Shown here: positions 11,511 to 23,100 of the stretch, one piece after another
Numbering within the stretch: the stretch's first letter is position 1
Layout of the letters: each line of letters opens with the position of its first letter
NCBI GenBank assembly: GCA_037903355.1
Contig: JBAJFE010000026.1
Span: forward strand, 3,348,001-3,412,000
Origin: Trichuris trichiura
Lineage: Eukaryota > Nematoda > Enoplea > Trichinellida > Trichuridae
Reading direction: 5' to 3'
Length of the DNA stretch: 64,000 nucleotides
Notes under the pieces: model-generated
What the model saw: the letters and a program-made list of their open reading frames with translations, nothing else
Databases searched by the model: none
Told to the model about the DNA's origin: nothing
Translations under genes and position numbers: made by a program

Positions 11511-11534
11511 AGTATTAGTAGCCCAGCGGAAGTT

Positions 11535-12440
11535 AAGGCGGCAATATCAAAGCATAATCCGCGACTCTACAGCGTAATGATGTGGGATTAACGGCACAAC
11601 GGGAGGGACGTCATCAGCCGGTTCAGTGAATACGTGCAGAGTAGTTGGCGCGGCAGCACAATGGAGCATCAGTGGCACATGCAGTAGCTGCAGTTATTCA
11701 CCCGCGGAATATTTGCCGAGGAACTCCGTTACTGACCTCTGTAAAAGAGTGAAAATCATCGAAGGTCAACTGACCGATCCGCGTCGCGTCTTGGTAAACG
11801 GCGCACAACTCATTCAGCGTTATGTCTAATCCCTTAGCCTGGAATTTCGTTAGTGAACCCTAGAAAATAGTGAAGGCGAGGAAATGAAACGGCTGCGCAT
11901 GGATTCCTGGCACGGGGAGCACAGTGCAGCAACAGTGATGCATGCTGGCCTTCGGTTCGTGATTCGTAGAAAACGTCGAAGGTCAACGGGCCGATCCGCG
12001 TCGCGTCTTGGTAAACGGTGTAAGCTCGTTCTGCGTTCTGTTTCGGCGAAAGACACCGTGAACCGCCTACGCCGGTCTCCGTGTCTCGGTGAACGGTATG
12101 CACTTTCTTTACCGTTATTTTGTCCATGCGCGTTACTATCATCAGATTGACTGCTTCTACTTTCGCGTACTTTCGCTTTACGCGTTACTCAGACGTTGTC
12201 ACCTAGCTGCTCCAGCGTCGGCGAAATGGAGGTTCCTTTCTGGCAAGCGTGCCTGTAATTTGTTGTGTCTTCATTAGACAGCATGACGATCACTCTTTTT
12301 TGCCCTCGTCCAAATCTAAACCAAGAAACACACCTTATGTTCAGGTTAAGGCTTAACTTAGGGCAGAACAGGATGGTCGGCAGTCTACAGTACGATGACT
12401 GCGGCAATGGTGAAACACATCGTCGCCGTCGGCAGTGTTC
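11535..12440. mobile_element. Second copy of the 1492-2536 DNA element
   Basis: Homologous to 1492-2536 along most of its length (shared blocks include TGGAGCATCAGTGGCACATG-like sequence and a later ATGGTCGGCA/ATGGCCGGCA block). It appears to have truncated the hAT pseudogene on its left. Ends are blurred; no transposase. Confidence 0.55.
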
Positions 12441-12949
12441 CATTCGTCCACTACAACATCGGAAGTACTCTTTACAGAAAGTTATACAAATTTGCAAAAC
12501 TGTCTGGGACTTTTAATAACTGATTATAAACGCACAAATAGTGAGTGAATTGGGAATGGGAAGCAGGATTCGTGTAACTTGACGAATGATGTTGAGGGAC
12601 ACTTATAATTCTGCAAAGAAGAAGTAATGGAAGAAGAGCTCTTACAATTGCAAGCAGAAAGACTACAAATTGGAGCTGAATACGAGGGCGAATGGCTGAA
12701 AAACGAAACTGCGGTAAAAATGGGAACTAAGCATTTGCAAAGCATGTTTGCTATAGTTGATTTCGCTGCGATTGTAATAAAAGAACAACTTTAATCTTTG
12801 GAAAGACACTTCAGCTTAGAGCAGGAGTGTGTAAGATTTCGATAGAATACAGGGAAGTACACAATAGGAGGACCTATGATGCCAAACAGTTAGACATAAA
12901 GTTTTTTTGAAATGCTTCGTTTCCGCCAAAGCGGATAATCGAACTCCAA
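12441..12949. other. Unassigned sequence
   Basis: No recognisable gene or repeat. Confidence 0.35.
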
Positions 12950-13400
12950 GCAGGCAGGCATGTAGGTCAGGCATTAGATGTCTGCATGGCGCAATGGCTG
13001 TGGAACGACTTATCAGCCGGCGAACCTGTGCAGGTGGTTGCGCACGTGCACGACCCCAAAGCGGGCGCAACCTGTTTGAGAAGGGCGTTTCTCCCAGGCG
13101 CGAAAGTAAATATTTGCGATGTCGCTAGGCAGCGGCGCCAGCAGCGGGCCAAATCTCTGGACGGCCGCTGGTCGCTGACATGTGCCCGTCATGTGGCCAA
13201 CGCGCAGGTCAGGGAAGGGTATATAAGCGCGCCGTTCAGAGCACGAGGCATTCTGGCATTCTCCCGTTTTGCTACGCACCTTACCGTACCGTTGTTTTCA
13301 ACTACAGTACAGCTTTACGACCATTCATCGGCAACCGTTTGGAGCACACAGAACCTCATGTTACTTCATGTCTTTCCGCTGCCTCAGCTCTTCGTCTATC
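12950..13400 (+). repeat. LTR-like promoter repeat
   Basis: GC-rich upstream part, then a TATA box (GGGTATATAAGCGCG, 13217-13231), then a transcribed-like leader. A long chance frame (12986-13573) crosses it but has no motif. Layout resembles 5880-6345; a solo LTR is the most likely explanation, a cellular promoter the alternative. Confidence 0.3.
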
Positions 13401-14110
13401 AGGTATCTTTTTCAATTATGGTAAACAACACTAAAGTGTTGATATGTTACTTAAACCTTACGCAAGACTTTGTTTATAACATTTTTGAGTTTAGTTCATT
13501 CAATCTTCTAAATTTTGTTACTCCCCGTTCGTCGTGTCGCGGTCTGTTCAAACCTGTTTGCTGTATTAAATAATAGCATATTACGGTGGACTTCATAAAG
13601 ATTCTCTTCACGAACAACTTTTCACGTACCTGCGCGAAACAGGATATAACCGTACTAAAAACTACTACGCATAGTGAATGAGTCTAGGAATGCAGATTAG
13701 AACTTCGTGATGTTAATGATCAGCTGACCTGTCAATTCAGACACAATACACTCTCCTCTGAGCCAGTGGTTCTGAGAAATAGCATTATTTTAACTATAAA
13801 TGGTGGTGATCTGAAAGCGAAGTTTGCTAGTACACCTGTTTACAATTTTTGAAAGTTACGGTTAAGTTGTGATTGGCTTGTTTAATATGTGTGTAGTAAT
13901 CGACTGGAGCTTTCGTATTACTCTCGAAAAGTCATCAGGCCATCAGATATGATTTTGGAGGCCAACCGATGGTTAAAAACGTCGGCACATTTGCTACCAT
14001 AAGCGAAAGACTGCCTTGATTAAATAATGTTAACTTAAAGTTTCGATATCCTACTACCTAGACAAACTAAGCAGCCCAAAAATTTGTTTTATGAGTACAA
14101 AAGGCAAACA
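13401..14110. other. 3' flank of COX11
   Basis: Sequence immediately downstream of the COX11 stop codon. I see no canonical AATAAA within the first 150 bases on the minus strand, so the polyadenylation site is not placed. Confidence 0.35.
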
Positions 14111-17100
14111 TCAATGAACAATAGGGGGAGCGACGATAGGCTGAGGTAGCTGTAAGCCTGTTTTCGCTTCAAAGAACGTGTAGTGGAGGACGATGTCATC
14201 AACTTCCTCTAGCCGTGGATCATCTGCGTATTCAGGATCAAGATAAAAGAAAACGGGTAGATCCACTTCTTCTCCTGGATTGATCATTTGTTCTTCGAAG
14301 CAGAAGCACTACAAAAAAACCACAAACGCATACTCCGAAAATACAGTCCTTCGCAATACAAGTATAATTTTTCGCTTTTTCTCACAGAAAAATTTATTTC
14401 TTGCTTAAGACGTCAGTTTTACGCACAAATCCTAAAAACGCAACAAGCTTTGTCCTGAGAGCTCCGTTGATGAAACGCTAACAATCGCTCAAGTAGTTGC
14501 CGTAAGGAAAAATTGAGAACGCTAACATCATGCAACGTACAGTCAGAATGAAATGGGCAAAGTTGTCTTGCAAGACGACAAGAAAATAAAGTCAATACTC
14601 TTACGATGCACGCTGATGACATAACATGGGGAGACTTCACACTGAATAGTACAGTTTAAACCGTTAAGGTTAATACTGCCATTCCCAGAATGTTATGTGC
14701 GTTATTCTAAGCAGTTAGGAGTTCAATGAGTTCATCAAATCTGTGTGATTACGTTTCCAGTTTCTCCGTTGGGCAGTTGCATTTGATCTAGTAAAATATT
14801 CCCGTTTTCTTGCTTAGATGGACGCTGGGTTTGTCATTAGGTAAAAGGAACCGTAAATTTGGAAAATTTTCAAACATCTGCTGACCCAGCGTTCGATACC
14901 TCAACATTTTAGCGCTGAAAACGAAACATTTAAGTTCCGAAAGTTACGCAGTTGTTACTAAAAAATTAGCTCACTATTTTATTACGAACGCTAGTCTAGT
15001 AACAGGGAGGTACTTTCGGAGAAATGAGAAAATATTTTTCGTGGTTGTGTTGCAGTGACGACGAGGAAAGGTCCTATGTGAAACCTTTGTCTTTGCTTGT
15101 GTTTAGGTTTCAAATCAACAGCTTACACCCAACTTGTCACAATAAATATCCACTCTGTCGATTAAATAAGATAAAATGCAATCTACTTAACTTCATTTCC
15201 AGTCCTGGGTATAAACAAAAACAATCCGTCCCAGTTAATACGAGGGTTGTTCGAAAAGTCGCTGATAAAGCTTTGCAGCTTTTAACAGGACTCCAATTGT
15301 AGAAATAAAACATGTTTAATCTTATCTGCGTTATGCTTCGGTTTGTAAGAAAAGGTAACCGATGCAACTCTTCGCCTTCATGATTTAAGAGCTGTTTAAA
15401 ATAAACATTTCGTGATATGAAAAACTTTCATTCTGGGCTCAGAACAAACACTAAATTTCTAGTCAAGCTTAACTAGCAGCCGAGGAAGATTGTCGAGATT
15501 TCGCAGCAAGTTTATGGAAGTAATGCTCCATTCAAGTCCGTTGTCTATTGACGGATAAAAGGATCTCAGAAAAGATGCAGAGGGCATTGAAGATAACCGA
15601 AGACGGAAAAGGTCACCTATCGCAGCTGAAAAGGAAACTGTCGCGCTGTTCGAAACATAGTAGAAGCAGACTGCCGAATTACGGCCACAAAGACAGCCAA
15701 CGTGGGCGGTGTTTTTTTTGGTTCAGAACTCGCAACTGTGCACAAAACTTTTGGTCTGAAAATGATTTCCAGCATGTTGGCCCCGAAAGCATTGCGCGAT
15801 GAATTGCTAATTCGAAAGGCCATTCTTTCTGGAAAACGTTTAGGAAAGATTGAGGAGCAAATGCCCGAGATTTCAGATCGAATCTCGCAGGAGTGGAGGG
15901 CAGATGTACAGTATGATGAAGCAAAATTCAACAGTAGTTGTCAAAGAGGTCAGCAGGATCAACAAAGTTAAAAACAGAGAGATCAGTAAAGATGATTATG
16001 CCATCCATTTTTTGAGACGACGTAGCTTTGGCTGATTTTCTCATAGCAGAAAAAACAGTTACCAGAAGCTATTACAGCGGCTTTGCAAGAGTTAAGGAGA
16101 GCACTAGCCAGGAAAAAGCTAGGAAAGTTGCATCGCCGTTCCGCTCTTCCGTCACGATAACGCAACAACTCATTCATCGGAGAACGTGCATTTGATTCTT
16201 CGTGAATTTCGTTGGAAAGTTATTCAAAATCTACTCCACGGAACAGGTCTTGCTGTATCCGACATTTACCTTTTCCCAAAACTAAAAGAACGTTTCAAAA
16301 GAATCTGTCTTAAATCCATAGAGGAAGGAAACGAGCGGTGTCAACATAGTGTAATAAACAACACCCAAGATTTGACGGGGAATAGTTGCGGACGGGAAAA
16401 CACCACCTTCAGGAGAGTTCAGAGCTTGATGTTAAAAATAATAGATAGATACGTTAAATGTTAAAACGATTAAATAAGTTAAAAAAACATTTAATTGTTA
16501 AAAAAACAATGTTGATGTAATTGAAAATAAAACTTTTATTTAGTTTATCTGTGGCCTTTTGGGAAAAACAATTTATGCCTAAATTTTAGGCGATAACCAT
16601 ACAGCGCTTATGTTTAGTGAATCACCAATACTATTGATGTGATTCGACAGCTTTTTAGATGATGTTTAGATGTGTGTTTAGTGATATTTACAACTTAAGA
16701 CCGCTGATGACGGGTCTCGATTGACCCGAAAGCTCCGGAGCTTTTTACATACATAAAAACGGGAACCTATCCGTAATAAAGTTTTTCATTATGAAAACAT
16801 ACGGTCCCGTACCAAGAAACCACGTCTTCAAAACTATACAGGGTGTATACAGAACACCCCTTCTGTCAGCTGCAAGACACTTGAAACATATACGTATCAA
16901 AGCGGGTCTTACACAAGGTCAACTAACTTTCCTGCTGAAATGCAGAAATCAAGAAATCCTACCAAAGTGCTTCCGGTTAAAATGGGGACAGTACATGGAT
17001 AGTCAATCTAAAAGAATCCTATTTTCAGCTGGAATGTCTCTACTACGAAATGTTATACGGAGACACAGATACACACTATCGAGACTGCGAGAAGATTATA

Positions 17101-20100
17101 GTAGCACATTAGCGTTCCTCAGAAGCAGGCTACACAGAACACTTTACGAGAACCTGGTGAAACATGTGGACCTTGCCACACGAACAGTTTGCTCATCACA
17201 AAAACAGGTACTAAAAACGAAATTTAATAGCATTCGAGACAATATTCCGACAACATCTTCAAACCCTTACAGAAATATTCCACAAAGAACACCTAGGTCA
17301 GAGCTAAATTCAGCGATAATAAATCTCAGCTCATTCCCTCTAAGTGAAAATGAGAAGCATATATTAGAAAAAGGACTTAACTTCGTCCCAACACCAAAAC
17401 AACCACCACTTCTCGACATCATTGCCTCAGTTGAAGACAGCCTATCTTCGACGGACACACAAAAAGCCACACAGATCAAGAGTAATTTATCTACATTGAT
17501 CCTAGGCCACCACTTCACTGCCACTTCGAACCTAAGCCGATATGAGATAAACAGCTTATATCAACTTAGAAAGCAACCCAACAGAATTATAACCAAAGCA
17601 GATAAAGGGAATAGAATCGTCTTACTTGACAGAAGCACCTACATCGAAAAGATGACAGCTATCTTGAACACTAGCAATTATACCCCCTACCAACCGACCC
17701 TACAGAAGTTTCCCGAAAAAATCTCCGATCTCTTCTCATTACATATGCCACAGAAACCAAAGAACCTGCTATCACCAAAATGACAACATATCTTAAGTTT
17801 GCATCGAACTTCAGACCCCCTGAGCTCTATGGTCTCCCAAAAGTACACAAACCAGATATCCCGCTAAGACCGATAGTCTCCACAATTAACAGCATCACCA
17901 CTGAACTCAGTAGATACTTAAGTAAGATCATCAAACCTCTAACAGGCAAGGAACCATCCTTTGTCAAAAACAGCAAAACGCTCGTCAACGAAATAAGAAA
18001 CTATTGTTTGGAACCCGACATTATTTTAGTCATTTACGATGTAAAAGACTTATTTCCCAGCATCCCAATATCAGATACCCTAGAGACCTTACACAATCTC
18101 CTCCACACGGACACAAATCTACCCAGCAGAACCAAATTAAATCCCTTTCACATTGTCAAGCTGGTCTCGTTTTGCATGCAAGAAGGCAATTACTTCACTT
18201 TTGATAACAAGTTCTATAAACAATCTAACGGAGTACCTATGGGAAGCCCCCTATCCCCTGTATTAGCGGAAATCTTTATGGAAAACTTTGAAAGACAAAT
18301 GTTCAGAACTATAGACAGACACATAGCTCCACGCCTTTTTAAAAGATACGTAGACGACATCTTTGTCATTATAAAAGCTGGAAAAGAAGAACAATTTTTA
18401 CAATTCCTCAACAACGTCCGTCCTAACCAAATAGTCTTCACAATGGAAAAAGAAGATAACAAAACCTTGCCCTTTCTAGACGCCTTAATTATTCGCTCAA
18501 GCGAAGGCCTTAAAACCAGAGTGTATAGAAAACCCACGCACACAGATCAGTACCTCAATTTTTCATCACATCACCCACGATCAGTAATGCGTGGTATCCT
18601 CTCCGGAATGATAGACAGAGCATTCAATTTATGCAGTCCCGAATATCTCCAGCCAGAAATTAACTACATTAGAAAAATCTTCTACAAAAACGGTTATCCT
18701 AAATCCTTTATCAACCAAGTGCTGAACCACAAGCTTCGCACACGCGAGTCTCCAACGCAAAACACTCCGCACGACACTTGTCTGGTTATTCCTTATGTGG
18801 CATGTTTAGGCGAAAAGATTGTCCAATTAGGAAAAGGATTAGGCTTCAGAGTCTTTTTCAAGAGTTCGCCCAACCTTCGCACAGACAAAACTAAAATCCT
18901 CGCAAACAAAAAGACAGGATTAGTATACGCGGTTGAATGTTCTTGCTCAGGGATTTATATTGGTGAAACGGGAAACACCCTAGAGCATAGATTTAACGAA
19001 CACTTAAAAAAACTCACAAGTTACAATAATCCGAAGGCCTTACTTAACGGTAGTACTAATCTAACCACACAGCGAGGAGACTAATCGTGGATCCAAAAAT
19101 TACAATGGAAAAAGCCAAACAAGCCTCTGCTGTAGTGGAACACGCGACGCAATGTACTCAACCACTCCATCCAAAAATTTTATGTTACGAAAACAATTTA
19201 CGGTTAAGAAGAATCAAAGAAGCACTATACATTAGACACAATACGACTTACAACCGAGCGGACATAAGTGAAATTTGGACAAGTGTTGTGACGCGGTATA
19301 ATCGCTGCTCACTAACCAGATGAAAAACAAAGCCGTTGAAACAAGAAAAAACAAATAATTAGAACAAATGGAAATGGATAAGATTGCAATATATATATGG
19401 AACAAAGAAAGAAAAAAGAAAAAGGAATCAGAAAAAAGAAAGAAGAAGAAAAATAGATAAAAAATGGAAAAACAGTGATTTAACAACAGAAGAAAATGTT
19501 TCGAAACAACCCAACGGAGACTCAAATCTACAAGCTATACGGAACAAGAAGAAGAAGTGCGCTGACAGACTCAAATACAGAAATCCACCAACGGAAGACT
19601 TTAAAATCTCCGCTTTAAGTCAACAATACTGCACATTGAATCTGAAGCAACCTGTATTTTTAGATGAAATAGTCAGCTCACGTTGACAGCCAACTATGAG
19701 AAACCACAAGATGTTAACCATAAAACTGAGGGTGAACGTTTCTAATGTAAGACGTACTTCCAAATGCTGATGAAGGACATTTGAAAACCCATCGTTAAAT
19801 ACAGAGACCACCACAAGTAACTCCAGATATTCTGATGACAAAGATTCCAACGCTTTGTTAAACCTATTTGCTTCATGTATGCTGCATAGGTAAAAAATAT
19901 TTCATTTGCAGAAAATATTCATTTCTCAGCGATAGGTTAGCATGAGCTGTCAATATGACAACCTTATCGTTACAAATATGAGTTCTTATAGTTGCTCTTC
20001 ATGTACTACTGTCGTAAAAATCACAAATGTTTGTAACGGGTAACACCTATAATGAAGATTTATAAGTTCAGGCATACAAAGGATAATTCGCCGTTGACCT

Positions 20101-23100
20101 GATCCGGAGAAAAAGATGCAAAAGGCGATAGACCCCACGAGCGGCAGAGTACAGATATTAGCTATGAGCGAAAGAAATAAAATTCTAAAAAGCTGTCGAA
20201 CGCAGCAAACGAAGCCGGGTGGTCGTCTGTCCCTGAAACTAGACGTTCCTAACTACGGTTTACGTCACCAATCATGAAAAAACTAAAGTCTGATTATTCA
20301 TACTGTTCACTCGAAAATGATTTTGTTCAAACAATAAAATTTTTCGAAACTCGCTTAGGGAAGTGTTGATAAAAGGAAGTTGACTTTGACAAGATTTTGT
20401 GGTCGCATCAGTCAAACGCAGTGGTCATGTAAACGTTCACAATCATTCACTAATATGACTATTACTCCAAGAATTATATGCAAATTAGATCGCCCTAGCG
20501 TCATGGCATGGGCAGGAACTTTGTGGTGGTCTTTTGCCAACCGTTATAGTGTTTTCCTTCACACATCTGTATTCGTCTTGACACTGAGAACGAAAATAGA
20601 CGCGTCCTGAAATCTCCATTCAGTAAAATCTTGCATTGGCGAAGATACGTATTAATAAAGAAATAAACTAGACATTAGGTCGATGCATAGATTAGATGGA
20701 TTAAGCTTTCGCTTCAAAATCTCGAGTATCGTGCAAGTGCTTAAGTAGCGTTGGCATAATTCTACTGGATATCTGCTTTGCATATATATCAAAAGTTCTA
20801 GCCAGTTTAGTTTAATTAATGGTTACTTATTCGCCATTTTGTGATCCACCCAGACATGATAAACTTTCAGTTCCGTATGTTTAGTTCTTTGAGCAAAGAA
20901 AGATAGTAGAAGCCGCAAGGATTTTGTGCAACACCAATAGTGAGAGATTGACGCTTGCACGCATGTGTGACAAGTAGTACAGGCGCTGCTAGGGTGGCGA
21001 TTTGCATTGTCACGACCGGCTGGAATTACAGCCCCACAGTGAAGCTGGAGAAGTAGATTTGTAGGTCCTGCGTTAGCAAAATTCATCCATAACGACCTGA
21101 TAGGTTACAAAAAGCATGGCGCGACGCAGTCGAATGTTAGCCGCCGGTTTAGATTGATGGGTAAGATACAGAAATGCGTTAAAAGGATAAAACATCAGTC
21201 TTGAGTTTCTTTTACGGAAATCTGTCCCGTTGATAATATTTATTATTCCGGAGCTTTCGGGTCAAGCGAGACCCGAAAGCTCCGGAATAATAAATATTAT
21301 CAACGGGACAGATTTCCGTAAAAGAAACTCAACATGAAACTATACGGTCCCGTACCAAGAAGTTACATTTTCAAAACATCAGTCTACAGAAGCTATGTAG
21401 ACATCCGTGGAAACTTACCAAATTTGCTAGATAAACACAGAAAAAAATTCCCTGTCTCAAACATTAAGGGATGTGAATAGCATGTCACGTACGACAATCC
21501 AAACAGGATAATCCAGGACAAAAGACCGCAGCCGCGTCAAAGCTAAAAACTAAATCCATCGTAGAAAACTGCTACAACGTCAGTTTTCAGACTGAGGAAG
21601 ATATTCATTACCATAAGGTGCTGCGACTTGGCCATAGAGGTTCTTGGCTTACTATGTCAAGATGCCCTGCTGCACGCAGCTTCGAAGATAACGCAAGTTT
21701 TTCAAGAGAACCTAGCGAAATTTACATCGAAGAAACATGATGTCTTCCTCTTGCAGAGCAATGCGCGACCAGATGTCACTTTAGCGGCAGAAAATGCATT
21801 TGAGCAGCTCATTTTGATAGAGCTACCATGTGCTTCGTACCTACCAACCGGGAATCTACCGGTTACTACCTTTTCAGATCAACGGAACACATACTGTCTG
21901 GATAAACTTCAAGGAATTGGTGGAGGTTCAAAAATGAATGTTTAATTTATTCAGATCAAACCTAGCTATTTTCCAAAGCATCCATACACTGCGCGAACGA
22001 TAGCAAAGGTTACTGAATGCGATGAATATTATTCTGAGAAAAACATACTACTACATCTTGACTTTATTAGTAATTTAAACTGTCAGAAAGCCTAACAAAC
22101 TGATGCATCGACCTGATAAAACATGAAACGCGCATTTTTGCAGCTGATGCAAATGTAGTCCGCCGTTCTTGCTAATCAGATCTGCATTGGAAAAAAATGT
22201 GTTGAGGGTAATGGCATTCACACTAAACTTTATCAGTTCAAACTGTGACAACTGTATTATTACGTTGAGCAAAGATTCATTCAGCAAAGCTTGTGCGTCA
22301 GAAATCTTGAAGACTGCGTAAGGTGTTAGGCTCTCGTTGCGCGAATGTGGCAACCGAATTTCAGCTTTACTCAAAAAGCGTTAAGTCGATTTTTTGGTCA
22401 ATGATTATTCCACCTATCCTTTCGTTATGAACCTCAGAAAAGAATATTTAAGGCATGTCTTTTATCTTCTGTTCAAATGAGAAAAGGCGGCAGCAAAAGG
22501 CACGACATTTTGCGGGAGACAGACATAAAGTAATGACAGAAAGATTGTGACAGAAGTACAAGCAGTAGCTCTTTTGCAGTTTGTGCAGCGTCGCCTATCT
22601 AGGCAGCGCTTCATGAAATCTGAAGGGGTCAAGAAATGGCTGGTTTATTCCTGGATGAAAGCACCGGCCCTTCTGTTACAATGGAATTCCAGGACGTTGG
22701 GACAAGGTTGTAGTATGTAATGGAGATCATTTCGAATGAGCAGTCATCTTCAGCTTGAATTTAGACGCATATAAATTTTCGAAAACAGAATGAACTTTTG
22801 CCCTGTCCAATATTACTACTGGTAGTCTTTGAGGATTTAGTTTTTCATTGCAAGTCGGTGGAATATAACAGTGAAAACGCTTTAGTTTGTTACATACAAA
22901 CAGAAATAAAATCGTTTTTATTGTTGTATTGCTAATCTTATAGTAAATGTCACCACAATTTAAGAAAAATTCATTACTGTTGAGGTTATAACTTCTTTCT
23001 GTTATTACTAAGATGTAAAACATGTTGCTACAGACCCTGTAGAAAAAACAACGCTTTACCTCTTATTTATAACGGCCCCGACTGGCTGTCGATCGCTGGC

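Larger units (their letters stand above)
16690..19330 (+). mobile_element. Penelope-like retroelement with hammerhead motif
   Basis: Order along the plus strand: hammerhead motif (16701-16738), a short leader, a long N-terminal frame (16791-17783), a frame with reverse transcriptase and GIY-YIG endonuclease (17780-19084), and the endonuclease C-terminus in a third frame (19087-19323), followed by an A-rich tail. RT plus a C-terminal GIY-YIG, with a hammerhead in the terminal repeat, is diagnostic of Penelope-like elements. It lies antisense inside COX11 intron 3. Outer boundaries and target-site duplication are not resolved; the A-rich segment to about 19690 may belong to it. Confidence 0.88.

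Noticed and set aside
12986..13573. A 195-codon plus frame as a gene
   Set aside because: It crosses the TATA-bearing LTR-like repeat, overlaps other long frames on both strands and has no motif. GC-rich repeats give long chance frames.
15548..16035. A coding gene upstream of the mariner fragment
   Set aside because: Overlapping frames on both strands look gene-like but match nothing known, and frame changes would be required.
16791..19323. Cellular telomerase or domesticated reverse transcriptase
   Set aside because: The GIY-YIG endonuclease, hammerhead terminal repeat and frame breaks identify a decaying Penelope-like element.
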